Positions 16,407 through 25,219 are shown, numbered from the stretch's first letter. The stretch is DNA of 64,000 nt from Undibacter mobilis (GCF_003367195.1 NZ_QRGO01000002.1:310001-374000), one strand, 5' to 3'. Notes: generated from the sequence alone by a model not told the origin. Numbers and translations are program-made.

Positions 16407-17639
16407 TTATTGTTTACCGATGCGTGCAATCCTTTCCCTGAAGTCGAAGCTGCTGTCGCCCGCTTCGTCCGGGGATATGCTTTCCCCTGCATTCAGCAAC
16501 CGGCGGCCGAAGATGTGGTCACCACCGCTGTTCACAGACTCGACGCCGATCAGTGTTTCGCCTGTGAAGCAGAATACCGAGAAGGCCCGCTTCTCGATCG
16601 AGCCACGCACCACGCACCGTTCCGCCCCTGCGGTTAGCCCAACCATCTGCAACTTCAAATCTCGCTGGTCACTCCAGAACCACGGCACAGGCGAGTATGG
16701 CTCTGAACGTCCCACGATACGTCGAGCGACGCAGCGGGCCTGATCGACCGCATTTTGAACTGACTCCAAACGCATATACCGCTGACCGAGCGGAAAGGAA
16801 GCGCAGTCGCCGATCGCAGAAATACGCGGGTCGGCAGTCGAGAGGTTTGCGTCTACGACGATGCCGTTGTCGACCGCCACACCGGCCTGCATCGCAAGCT
16901 CGATCGCCGGAGCAACGCCAATACCAACCAGAACGAGATCGGCAGGAATGCGCCGTCCGTCGGACAGTACAACCTTGCTGACCTTGCCGTCGCTTGCATC
17001 CAGTGCCCCGACGCCGGCGTCGCATATCAGGTCAACGCCCCACCTGCGGTGCTCACCGGCATAGAAATCCGAGACGATCGGCGTCACAGCGCGGCTCATC
17101 ACGCGAGGCAGAGCTTCCACGACTGTCACTGTTTTTCGAACCTTCGACGCAACGGCCGCCAGCTCAAGGCCGATGAAGCCTGCGCCGATAACGACGATAT
17201 CTTGCGCCCGCTCGAAACGCTCGCGAATGGCATGCGAGTCCGCGAGCGTGCGCAAATACATCACACCGTCCGAGTCCGCTCCCGGCACAGGCAGCGCCCG
17301 GTTTCTAGCACCCGTCGCCAGCACAAGATGATCGTAACCGAGAGCCGCGCCAGTCTGCAGCTCGACCCGCCTCGCGATCGGGTCGATCGTCATCGCCCGC
17401 GCGCCGGTGATCAACTCGATATTCTGCTTTTCATAGAAGTCAGGCGACCGGAATGCCAGCCGCTCCGCGGCCATCTCTCCGAGCAGAAAGGCCTTGGACA
17501 AGGGCGGGCGTTGATAGGGCTGCTCGGTCTCCTCACCGATCAGGACTATCGGCTCGGCATAGCCGAATTCCCGAAGTGAAGCCGCGAGCTGGTATCCGCC
17601 CTGACCGGCGCCAACGATCACGGTGCCAGGTTTCGACAT
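16407..17639 (-). CDS. FAD-dependent ferredoxin reductase (rhodocoxin/putidaredoxin reductase-like)
   Basis: 410 residues. Two dinucleotide-binding motifs are seen, FAD-binding VIVGAGQGGYQLAASLRE at the N-terminus and NAD-binding VVIGAGFIGLELAA near residue 148, plus the FAD-contact ISAIGDCASFP near residue 275. Members move electrons from NADH to a [2Fe-2S] ferredoxin for an oxygenase. It is the last gene of the minus-strand set headed by the Rieske oxygenase and is its likely reductase. No ferredoxin gene is found next to it. Confidence 0.9.
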   Translation of the reverse strand: MSKPGTVIVGAGQGGYQLAASLREFGYAEPIVLIGEETEQPYQRPPLSKAFLLGEMAAERLAFRSPDFYEKQNIELITGARAMTIDPIARRVELQTGAALGYDHLVLATGARNRALPVPGADSDGVMYLRTLADSHAIRERFERAQDIVVIGAGFIGLELAAVASKVRKTVTVVEALPRVMSRAVTPIVSDFYAGEHRRWGVDLICDAGVGALDASDGKVSKVVLSDGRRIPADLVLVGIGVAPAIELAMQAGVAVDNGIVVDANLSTADPRISAIGDCASFPLGQRYMRLESVQNAVDQARCVARRIVGRSEPYSPVPWFWSDQRDLKLQMVGLTAGAERCVVRGSIEKRAFSVFCFTGETLIGVESVNSGGDHIFGRRLLNAGESISPDEAGDSSFDFRERIARIGKQ

Positions 17640-17682
17640 TCACCGCCTCGCGTCGCGCATTACTGGAAATGTGGCAGCAGTT

Positions 17683-18495
17683 TCACCACGCGGCGGACGA
17701 GCCCGCCTTCCTGGCCGCCTCATCAGGATTGAGAGCGACGTCCCACACATTCGCGATAAAACGTTGTCCACTTATATCCGCACCCGCCTGATTGATCAGC
17801 CACGCACACGGCGGCCCCATAATTTCGGGCCGCAACAGCTTTTCGCGGTCGACGCCGTCGCTCGCCGGAATTTGCTTGGTGTCGGCGGCACCGCCGGGAA
17901 GCAACGCATTGACGGTCACGCCCGTGCCGTCGAGATCCTTGGCCCAGATGACAGTCGCGGCCTCGAGCGCCGCCTTCGAAGGACCGTAAGGCGAAAATCC
18001 CGCCATCAGCATCGTTGGGTAGCTGGTCGTGATGTTGACGATCCTGCCGAAGTGCCGCTCGACAAGATGCGGCGTAACCGCCCGCGCCATGTTGAACGAG
18101 CCGTTCACGTTGACGTTGATGACCTCTCTCCACCGCTCGATCGGAACCTCGAAAAAGCGCTTGCGCTGTCCCCCGAGCACATGCCCGATGAACTGCATCC
18201 CGATCGCGGCGTTGTTGACCAGTCCATGGATGGCGCCGAAGCGCTGCAATGTCGCCTCGACGAACGAGACGCACTCGCCGTCCTGTGTGACGTCGCCAAA
18301 AATGCCGAACAACTGGTCGCCCGGGATCCCTCGCTCCTTCGCGGAGGCCAGGGTTTCGTTCATCTCATCGCGGCAGGCCGGCAAATCGACGCATGCGACC
18401 CGATTGCCTATCGTTGCCATATGAAGCGCAATCGCCCGCCCAATGCCCTGAGCGGCGCCCGTAACGATAACCACTCGGTCAGTACTTTCGCCCAT
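17683..18495 (-). CDS. SDR-family NAD(P)-dependent oxidoreductase
   Basis: 270 residues of the short-chain dehydrogenase family. Cofactor motif TGAAQGIGRAIA at the N-terminus, NNAAIG in the middle, catalytic Tyr and Lys in YGPSKAALE near residue 163. It lies 28 bp after another SDR gene and 43 bp before the ferredoxin reductase, all on one strand. It probably oxidises or reduces an alcohol, dihydrodiol or ketone made by the Rieske oxygenase. Confidence 0.88.
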   Translation of the reverse strand: MGESTDRVVIVTGAAQGIGRAIALHMATIGNRVACVDLPACRDEMNETLASAKERGIPGDQLFGIFGDVTQDGECVSFVEATLQRFGAIHGLVNNAAIGMQFIGHVLGGQRKRFFEVPIERWREVINVNVNGSFNMARAVTPHLVERHFGRIVNITTSYPTMLMAGFSPYGPSKAALEAATVIWAKDLDGTGVTVNALLPGGAADTKQIPASDGVDREKLLRPEIMGPPCAWLINQAGADISGQRFIANVWDVALNPDEAARKAGSSAAW

Positions 18496-18523
18496 TCAAA
18501 CCGTCCTCGGAAATCCAGCGCGG

Positions 18524-19282
18524 TCAGATGCAGGTATACCCACCATCGATGACCAGATCAGCGCCCGTCATAAAAGACGCTTCGTCGCTCGCCAAATACA
18601 ATGCGCCGTTTGCGATGTCTCCCGGCTGCCCAAGACGACCGATTGGATGCAGCGGGATCAAGGCCTTGCGTGCGGCGTCCATATCAGCGAAGCGCGTTTC
18701 AACACGAACAGTCTCAATGGCACCAGGAGAGAGCGAATTAACCCGAATTCGGTCTTTTGCGTGGTCCAACGCCAGGGAGCGCGCGAACTGGATCAGCGCT
18801 GCCTTGGTCGTCACATAGGCCGGACGACGCGGAACGACGACCTGTCCCAGCTGCGACGCCAGGATGACGACACTTCCGCCGCCACTTTCGACAAGCTTCG
18901 GAATCCCGTACTTTGTAATCAGAAAAACACTGGTCAGATTGACGGCAAGCGCTTTGTTCCAGTCGGCCTCATCGAGGTCCACAACCGTCGCCACAGGATC
19001 GTTGCTGGCAGCCGTGGTGACAAGAATATCGAGACGACCGAACGCCTTGAAGCCGTAATCGATCGCGTATTTGACGTCGCCTGCATTCGATGAATCGCAG
19101 TACGTCGAAACCGCGCGCCCACCGGCCGCAATGATATCCTTAACGGTTCTGGCGGCGCTATCGTTCGCAATATCGGTGCAGACGACCGACGCCCCCTCTT
19201 CAGCATAACGGCGGCTTATGGCCGAACCGATGGCACCACCGGCCCCCGTTACGAACGCCACCTTACCTTCGAGTCGCTTCAT
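18524..19282 (-). CDS. SDR-family oxidoreductase
   Basis: 252 residues, classical SDR. Cofactor motif TGAGGAIGSAIS, the TTAASND variant of the NNAG motif, catalytic YVTTK, and SPGAIETVR after the active site. The first base of NNAG is altered (AAS), which is tolerated in the family. The ATG overlaps the Rieske oxygenase stop by 4 bp (ATGA), so it is translationally coupled to it and likely acts on the oxygenase product. Confidence 0.88.
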   Translation of the reverse strand: MKRLEGKVAFVTGAGGAIGSAISRRYAEEGASVVCTDIANDSAARTVKDIIAAGGRAVSTYCDSSNAGDVKYAIDYGFKAFGRLDILVTTAASNDPVATVVDLDEADWNKALAVNLTSVFLITKYGIPKLVESGGGSVVILASQLGQVVVPRRPAYVTTKAALIQFARSLALDHAKDRIRVNSLSPGAIETVRVETRFADMDAARKALIPLHPIGRLGQPGDIANGALYLASDEASFMTGADLVIDGGYTCI

Positions 19283-20322
19283 TGCGACGCTCTGCTTTCG
19301 GACGCAGCAGCCATCTCTCGCTCGCGCATCCGCCTGAGCAGTCTCCGCGCCTGAATTGTCGGTGCATCAGAACTGATGTCCACCATCTTCGCGCCCGGGA
19401 ACGCGGCGATCGTGGCGTGTTGCGCTTCGCATATCGCGACGTCCTCGAGAAAGGTGTTCCGAATACCGCTCAGCGTCTTCGTGAGACCTTCATCTTCAAG
19501 GCGGAAATCCCGCGAGCACGTCCAAAAATGGTGGGTGGTGTCGTCGGTCTCCGGCGTAATGCCGTGATCGGTGTATACCGTGATGCCCTTGCTTCGGTTG
19601 CCTTCGAACGCTCCCGTTCCCGGCTCAGCAATTCCAACGTCAAATGTGATCACTGTCGGCGCGTGATAGATCCAGGTGAGCCAATAGTCAGCCCTCTCAA
19701 GCTTGTAATCCGCCGCCTTGCGCCAGATCGGCGGCGGATCGCTCGCGGCCATATGCCGCGACCCATGAATCTTGTCGCCAACGAGCTTCACCCGCGGGGG
19801 CGTCGCGACAGCGCCGTCGTTTCCCAGCGAGCCTGGGTGAACATACTTGGAGTGGGTGTTGTCCAGCTGGACGTCGATCAATTCCTGATAATGGCACTTA
19901 ACATGGAAGTAATCACCGAGCATCTTCCACTTCGGGTGGTCATGCCAGTACAAATCGGGGATCAGCGCCTCATCGGCCAATTCCGGCTCGCCCATCCATA
20001 TCCACACCCACCGGTGTTTAACGGCGACCGGATAGCTGCGAACGAAGGCCGTTGCGGGAACCGTCTCTTGGCTCGGCACGCAAACGCATTTGCCCGCCGC
20101 GTTGAAGACCATTCCATGATAACCGCACTCGATCAAACCATCGACTACGCGCCCTACCGACAACGGAGCAGCGCGATGGCAGCAGCGATCTTCAAGAGCA
20201 GCAACCGACTTATCAGCAGCACGAAAGAAGACGATCTTCTGATTAAGCAACGTGCGCGCCAGTGGTCCATCGCCAATCTCGTGATCCCACGCGGCGACGT
20301 ACCAGGCGTTCTGCAGATACAT
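19279..20322 (-). CDS. Rieske non-heme iron oxygenase, oxygenase component (vanillate demethylase-like)
   Basis: 347 residues. Rieske cluster ligands are Cys47-X-His49 and Cys66-X2-His69; mononuclear iron ligands are seen in DNTHSKYVH (Asp154, His157, His162). Size and layout fit the single-component-type O- or N-demethylases and carboxylate hydroxylases (VanA, CadA-like) more than two-subunit ring dioxygenases. It is the first gene of an operon with two SDRs and a reductase. The GTG/ATG choice is clear: ATG at 20322 with GGGAG upstream. Substrate unknown. Confidence 0.9.
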   Translation of the reverse strand: MYLQNAWYVAAWDHEIGDGPLARTLLNQKIVFFRAADKSVAALEDRCCHRAAPLSVGRVVDGLIECGYHGMVFNAAGKCVCVPSQETVPATAFVRSYPVAVKHRWVWIWMGEPELADEALIPDLYWHDHPKWKMLGDYFHVKCHYQELIDVQLDNTHSKYVHPGSLGNDGAVATPPRVKLVGDKIHGSRHMAASDPPPIWRKAADYKLERADYWLTWIYHAPTVITFDVGIAEPGTGAFEGNRSKGITVYTDHGITPETDDTTHHFWTCSRDFRLEDEGLTKTLSGIRNTFLEDVAICEAQHATIAAFPGAKMVDISSDAPTIQARRLLRRMREREMAAASESRASQ

Positions 20323-20387
20323 TCAGTTCGACTCCCAATTCGCTTGAGAATTTATTTACACCAGCGTTAAGGTACACGGCACGCCGG

Positions 20388-20411
20388 ATAACTCAATTAG
20401 GCAATAGTTAT
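20388..20411. promoter_or_regulatory. Inverted repeat in the divergent Rieske/receptor promoter region
   Basis: ATAACT (20388-20393) and AGTTAT (20406-20411) form a perfect inverted repeat with 12 bp between them, in the gap between the Rieske oxygenase and the importer receptor. The centre contains AATTAGGCAAT, close to a string at 16275-16286. Candidate operator. Confidence 0.4.
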
Positions 20412-20442
20412 GGACAAACAACTAAACACGATAGGTGGTCAA

Positions 20443-21435
20443 ATGACGTCTTACGCATCTCGCTTGATGAAAAGCGCTACCGCCGCGGTCTTCATATTTG
20501 CCGCGAGCGTCATCGTTCTTGGCACTCAGCATGCGAATGCACAGACAAAGGTCGTCTTCGGCTACGTCTCGGACGGCGCATTGCAGTGGCCTGAGTACGT
20601 TGCGATCGAAAAAGGCTGGTTCAAGGAAAACAACATCGACATCGAGATGCTGGCAGTCGGCGGCGGCGCCGCGCAGCAACTGGCAGCGGGTGCACTCAAT
20701 CTTTCAGCAAGCGGCTTTCCCGACTACGTGCGCGCGACTGAGCAGGGTGCGGCGATCAAAATCGTGCTGAACGGCGTCAACATGCCTCCCTACGACGTAT
20801 ACGCAAAGCCCACCATCAAATCGCTGCCGGAACTGAAGGGCAAACTTGTCTCAATCGGCGGCAACAAGGATATCACCCTCACCTACGTAACAGCCGCCAT
20901 GGCCGCCGTGGGCATGAAGCCGACTGACGTCGATTACATCTATGCCAAGTCCACCACGGCGCGCTTTGCTGCGTTGATGTCTGGCGGCGTCGATGCGGCA
21001 ATCCTGTACCCGCCGACGAACTTCAAGGCCGCCGCTGCCGGATTCAACAAGGTCGCCACAATCAGCGATCACGTCAAAGACATTCCCTTCATCGTCTATG
21101 GAGCGAATCTGGACTGGGCCAAGAAGAACGGCGAGGCTCTTCGCAACTATATGAAGACCTACAGCCGCGCGCTGACTTGGCTGTACGACAAGAAAAACAA
21201 GGACGAAGCGGTCAAGATCCTGATGAAGCACGGTAAGGTGACCCAGCAGGATGCCAACGACACCTACGACTACTTCATCGGCATCGCCGCCTACAGCAAG
21301 GACGGCCTGATCAACGATGCCAGCTGGAAGAAGATGGCCGACACCTTGATCGAGTTCGGCGACTTGCCGTCACCGGCGCCGGCGATTACGAAGTTTGTCG
21401 ACGATAGCTATGTTAAAGCCGGTTGGGGCAAATAA
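20443..21435 (+). CDS. ABC transporter substrate-binding protein (SsuA/NMT1/THI5-like)
   Basis: 330 residues with a Sec signal peptide (basic start, hydrophobic AAVFIFAASVIVLG, cleavage probably after HANA). The mature part begins TKVVFGYVSDGALQWPEYVAIEKGWF, the usual start of NMT1/THI5-like receptors. ATG at 20443 with AGGTGG upstream is preferred; the earlier ATG at 20410 lies inside the inverted repeat and lacks a ribosome site. It is probably the receptor for the SsuBC-like permease and ATPase encoded 6 kb away on the opposite strand. Confidence 0.88.
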   Translation: MTSYASRLMKSATAAVFIFAASVIVLGTQHANAQTKVVFGYVSDGALQWPEYVAIEKGWFKENNIDIEMLAVGGGAAQQLAAGALNLSASGFPDYVRATEQGAAIKIVLNGVNMPPYDVYAKPTIKSLPELKGKLVSIGGNKDITLTYVTAAMAAVGMKPTDVDYIYAKSTTARFAALMSGGVDAAILYPPTNFKAAAAGFNKVATISDHVKDIPFIVYGANLDWAKKNGEALRNYMKTYSRALTWLYDKKNKDEAVKILMKHGKVTQQDANDTYDYFIGIAAYSKDGLINDASWKKMADTLIEFGDLPSPAPAITKFVDDSYVKAGWGK

Positions 21436-21451
21436 CCAAGCCACTCGGTTA

Positions 21452-21480
21452 CGAGGGAGCAAAACGTTTTTGCTCCCTCG
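21452..21480 (+). terminator. Hairpin terminator after the receptor gene
   Basis: A perfect 13-bp stem (arm CGAGGGAGCAAAA, loop of 3) starts 17 bp after the receptor stop. It lacks a following T-run but has A/T pairs at the loop end; it lies between convergent genes and could act in both directions. Confidence 0.65.
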
Positions 21481-21527
21481 CAATCCCCTAGGGCTTCGCT
21501 GCGTCCTTGGCGCAGGCAATAACGCCA

Positions 21528-21935
21528 CTAAATCGCCGCGGTGGCTTTGACTTCCAGCAGATACTTCGGGCTCGCAAGTCCGCTCACAATGAGGAGCGTC
21601 GATGGCGGATAGGCGCCATTGGCGAACATGTCTGGAAAGACACGTGTACGATAATCTCTGAACGGCGCAATATCCTCTCGGCGCACGAGATAGCTGGTAA
21701 ATTCCACGACATTCTGCCATCCGGCCCCGGCGGCGTGCAGAGCCAGCTCGATATTGGCGAATACGCGCTCACACTGAGCCTCAATGTTGCCGTCTCCTAC
21801 AAGATTTCCAGACCCGTCCACGGCGACCTGTCCGGCGATGAACACATATTCGCTGCCCCGGACTTGGGCGATTTGCTCGTAAGGCGAGCCTGGAGGACAC
21901 ATCGTATCCGGCGTATAAATTTTGACGGTCGCCAT
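21528..21935 (-). CDS. Rid/YjgF family protein without the canonical arginine
   Basis: 135 residues with the Rid fold: YVFIAGQVAVDGSGNLVG in the first half and SPKYLLEVKATA at the end. In RidA the reactive imine is held by an Arg in the motif P-A-R-S; here the segment reads YPPSTLL, so that Arg is missing, as in Rid4-7-type subfamilies that often serve catabolic pathways. It is followed after 101 bp upstream by the racemase-fold gene on the same strand. The function is likely binding or hydrolysis of an enamine, imine or related unstable intermediate, but is not proven. Confidence 0.8.
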   Translation of the reverse strand: MATVKIYTPDTMCPPGSPYEQIAQVRGSEYVFIAGQVAVDGSGNLVGDGNIEAQCERVFANIELALHAAGAGWQNVVEFTSYLVRREDIAPFRDYRTRVFPDMFANGAYPPSTLLIVSGLASPKYLLEVKATAAI

Positions 21936-22036
21936 GAATTCACCTCAACCGCTCAAGGAGACAGGGATCACAATCGCTGCGCTGACAGACGCACCAGGGC
22001 GCGAACGAACTCAAGCCCGGTAGTAATGCCCAGTGC

Positions 22037-22813
22037 TTACCTCTCCAGCCCAGGATCAGCCTTTGCGCGATGACTAGCTATCGCCGGGTTTTTGGGAAGC
22101 TCCGTGAGAAGTCTGCCGTACCCGCTCGCCACCTGCCGGACGCGGAGCCGCGTATGAATCTCCCAGGCCTGGCAAATAGTCGCATGCACAACCGGCATTT
22201 GCAGATCGTCCTCGAGCATCTGAACGACCCGGGCCGTTTGCCACCCGCCGCCCTGAATATAGATGCCATCTGCGCCCGGATGCCGGACGCATTGACGCTT
22301 CACATGAGAGTATAGCCTCTCTGCGGAAATTTGAGATACCTGATCGAAGGGAACATCAATCGGCTCCATCGACAGGGACTGAAAGCCGGCCTCAGCCATG
22401 TATTTCAGCACGATCTCATTCTGGATCGCGGAGTAGCTCGCGCCAACGAACGACTTGATGCCTAATGCGCGCAAGCTCGCGACCTGCATTTGCGGGTCTG
22501 TAACGATCGGCGTTCCATATTTTGCTTCCCACGCCTCGATCAATGCACGCTCGCCTTCGTAGCCGAGCAACATAAAAGGCGGGGCGCCGGAGAGAATAAT
22601 GAAGTCAACGCCCTGTTCCGCTAGTTCGGCAACGAATGCCTCATACTGCGGCAACGACTCGAGAAACTCAGAATTGGAACCGGCTTTAAAATTCAAAAGC
22701 AAGGGCACAATGCCTATGCCCTCCGGCAGAATTCGTATCAGCTCCTCCAGAGTCCCTGGCCGCCGCGTCGGGCGTACCATTCCGACCACACCACGCCAAA
22801 GCGAAAAGCTCAT
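22037..22813 (-). CDS. Asp/Glu racemase-superfamily protein (maleate isomerase/arylmalonate decarboxylase-like)
   Basis: 258 residues resembling maleate cis-trans isomerase and arylmalonate decarboxylase: MVRPTRRPGTLEELIRILPEG at the start, ALGIKSFVGASY in the middle and DDLQMPVVHATICQAWEIH near the end. The two cysteines that usually do acid-base chemistry appear replaced: the first site reads LSGAPPF and the second IQGGGW. Other Cys residues exist but not at these sites. It may be a decarboxylase, isomerase or binding variant. It is encoded upstream of the Rid-like gene. Confidence 0.75.
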   Translation of the reverse strand: MSFSLWRGVVGMVRPTRRPGTLEELIRILPEGIGIVPLLLNFKAGSNSEFLESLPQYEAFVAELAEQGVDFIILSGAPPFMLLGYEGERALIEAWEAKYGTPIVTDPQMQVASLRALGIKSFVGASYSAIQNEIVLKYMAEAGFQSLSMEPIDVPFDQVSQISAERLYSHVKRQCVRHPGADGIYIQGGGWQTARVVQMLEDDLQMPVVHATICQAWEIHTRLRVRQVASGYGRLLTELPKNPAIASHRAKADPGLER

Positions 22814-22968
22814 TTGCGATCTCGCGATTCCAGAGCGCGCGATGTGTATTGCGACACCGCACTAACGATAGCGAATGGAAGCCCCGAAACCCTCACCGGA
22901 TCTGCCACTTCCGCGCGACTTCGGGGGGCCGACACAACCACCCGCGATGTGCGTGGGGATGGTATAGA

Positions 22969-23946
22969 CTACTGATTAACGGTCGTGCCGGTCGCCTTAA
23001 TGACATCGCGCCATTTCTCAGAAGTCTTCTCCATCGTCGTTCGCATTTCTTCCGGAGAGCTGGCAACAATCTCCATGCCCTGCGGTTCAAGAGCCGCAAT
23101 GAATCGGGGATCACTCGCCGCCTTCTTGAGCTCGTCCGAAAGACGCATGACAATCTCTCTCGGCATTTTCGCAGGGGCAAGCAGCACAAAATAGGACGTT
23201 ACCTCATATCCATCCAGCCCGGCCTCGCTGATCGGCGGCACGTTCGGCAGCAGCGCTGACCTATTGAGCGCGGCTATGCCGAGCAATTTGAGTTGTGGAA
23301 CTTCCGCCTGGGCTTTCGCCGACGATTGCCCCACCATCACCATGTCGATCCTGCCGCCCATAACATCGGTCATGGCGCTCGTCGTGGTCCGATATGGCAC
23401 GTGGAGCAGATCAATGCCGGCCCTCAATTTCAAAAGCTCCATCCCTATGTGCAGCTGCGTGCCAATGCCGGTCGACGCATAAGTCAATTTTCCCGGAGCC
23501 GCTTTGGCCAGACCGATGACGCCACGAACATCATCCGCCTTCAATTCGCGATTAGCGACGAGAACCAGCGGGAGCTTGCTGATTATACCGATCGGCTCGA
23601 AGTCCTTGGACGGATCATAGGACAGATTCTTATATAGATGAGGATTGCTGGTCAGGGTGCTGTCGACCATGACTGACAGCGTATACCCATCGGGCGTTGC
23701 TTTCGCGAGCTGCCCCGCCATGACGCCGCCATTCGCCGACGGATTGTTTTCGACGGTTACAGGCTGCCCCATGCTTTGGGAAAACCGCTCCGCAATAGCT
23801 CGCGCAACCAGGTCTCCAGCGCCGCCCGCTCCTGTGGTCACCAACATTCGTATCGGGCGCGACGGATAATCGTTCGCAACTGCGACCTCAGAACACAAGG
23901 CGGCAAGTAGCGCGGCTACTACCGTAGTCAGCACATGATTTCGCAA
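22969..23946 (-). CDS. Tripartite tricarboxylate transporter substrate-binding protein (Bug family)
   Basis: 325 residues with a signal peptide (hydrophobic TTVVAALLAALC, cleavage near VAVA-ND) and the Bug hallmark YPSRPIRMLVTTGAGGAGDLVAR. Bug receptors bind carboxylates and small aromatics in the periplasm. No TctA/TctB membrane partners are in the window; orphan Bug genes are common in this lineage. It is divergent from the AbrB-type permease gene and 155 bp upstream of the racemase-fold gene. Confidence 0.9.
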   Translation of the reverse strand: MRNHVLTTVVAALLAALCSEVAVANDYPSRPIRMLVTTGAGGAGDLVARAIAERFSQSMGQPVTVENNPSANGGVMAGQLAKATPDGYTLSVMVDSTLTSNPHLYKNLSYDPSKDFEPIGIISKLPLVLVANRELKADDVRGVIGLAKAAPGKLTYASTGIGTQLHIGMELLKLRAGIDLLHVPYRTTTSAMTDVMGGRIDMVMVGQSSAKAQAEVPQLKLLGIAALNRSALLPNVPPISEAGLDGYEVTSYFVLLAPAKMPREIVMRLSDELKKAASDPRFIAALEPQGMEIVASSPEEMRTTMEKTSEKWRDVIKATGTTVNQ

Positions 23947-24092
23947 GGTTCAACTCCGATTGAGATCTCTGGCGGCAGCTTCGATAGACACTATCCCGGC
24001 ATCATATCTGAAATTGCAATACATCGATTCTTGAGGCGCATAGCTACGGCTGATGACGCTTCTGTGCCGAAGGGTATTATGAAAATAGCGAC

Positions 24093-24116
24093 CGTTCGCA
24101 TTGTAAAAAACGAACG
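24093..24116. promoter_or_regulatory. Inverted repeat between Bug receptor and AbrB-type permease
   Basis: CGTTCG (24093-24098) and CGAACG (24111-24116) are separated by 12 bp within the 214 bp AT-rich divergent region. Candidate operator for one or both genes. No regulator gene adjoins it. Confidence 0.35.
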
Positions 24117-24160
24117 ATAATTCTTCTCAGACGAATAATCGCGCACTCGAGAAAGCACGA

Positions 24161-25219
24161 ATGATATCGGCATTCCGTCCGCCTCCGCGTTCATGTCGCA
24201 ACATCGCGGAGACATTGACACTTGCTGGCGCTGGCGGGATCGCTTTCACTCTTCTAGGTGTTCCAGCGGGCTACCTGTCGGGTTCGATCGCCTTTGTGGC
24301 AAGTGCCGCGCTGGCGGGCCGGCCTATGTATGTTCCTACGCCGGCGGTCCGCATTTTATTTGTGCTCATCGGCATATCTTTGGGAAGCGTCGTCACTCCG
24401 GCGACGATCAACGGGTTGAGCGACTATCCGCTTAGCCTGACGATGCTACTTGCATCGACAATAGCGATGAGTGTTGCTGGCACCAGTTATCTGAAATTCG
24501 TCCACAAATTCGACGGTACGACGGCCTACTTGTCGGCAGTGCCCGGGGGAATGGCGCAGGTAATGGTGCTAGCTTTTGAATGTAAGGCAGATGCACGCGC
24601 GGTGGCTATTGTGCAAACGGTACGCGTCATCGTCCTGTCAATCGCGTTGCCCGCGACATTCGCAATTTTGGGACTCGCCGACGGTACGCCGATCTCAACG
24701 CGCAACGCATTTCAGCTGTCGCAGCCCGGTGAGCTGGCAATCCTCACTTTGGTCTCGACCCTCACCGCCGCACTTGCTCATCGCGCAAGATTCCCGGGCG
24801 GGCTTCTTTTCGGCGCAATGCTCGCCTCCGCGGCCCTGCATGGAAGCGGCTTGATTGATGTCACCCTGCCATCTGGAGTGCAATACGTTGTGATGATCGC
24901 CTTTGGCGCCGTCGCCGGCGCTCGATTCTCGAACACATCCTGGTCGCAGCTCAAATGCTATTTTGGTGCGGCAATTGGCACATTGCTTCTCACCACTATC
25001 ATCGCCGCCAGCTTCGCCGGCGCGCTTCTGCCCATACTCGCCGTCCCCACCGCTCAAATGATGGTGGCTTTCGCCCCCGGCGCCTCTGACGGCATGATGC
25101 TGCTCGCCTTGGCGTTGCACCTTGATCCCATATACGTCGGCGCGCATCACCTAGTACGGGTCTTCTTCGTGATGGGTGTCACGCCCCTTATATTGCGCTT
25201 TTTGCGGCGCGGACGGTAG
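24161..25219 (+). CDS. AbrB-family membrane protein (putative permease, Pfam AbrB type)
   Basis: 352 residues with about ten hydrophobic segments arranged as two similar halves. The repeats VPAGYLSGSIAFVASAALAGRP and FPGGLLFGAMLASAALHG are the recurring motif of AbrB-type (formerly ammonia monooxygenase-like) membrane proteins, and VPGGMAQVMVLA and APGASDGMMLLA are the matching loops. Transport substrate unknown. It is placed divergent from the Bug receptor. There is no known link to the AbrB DNA-binding protein beyond the name. Confidence 0.85.
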   Translation: MISAFRPPPRSCRNIAETLTLAGAGGIAFTLLGVPAGYLSGSIAFVASAALAGRPMYVPTPAVRILFVLIGISLGSVVTPATINGLSDYPLSLTMLLASTIAMSVAGTSYLKFVHKFDGTTAYLSAVPGGMAQVMVLAFECKADARAVAIVQTVRVIVLSIALPATFAILGLADGTPISTRNAFQLSQPGELAILTLVSTLTAALAHRARFPGGLLFGAMLASAALHGSGLIDVTLPSGVQYVVMIAFGAVAGARFSNTSWSQLKCYFGAAIGTLLLTTIIAASFAGALLPILAVPTAQMMVAFAPGASDGMMLLALALHLDPIYVGAHHLVRVFFVMGVTPLILRFLRRGR

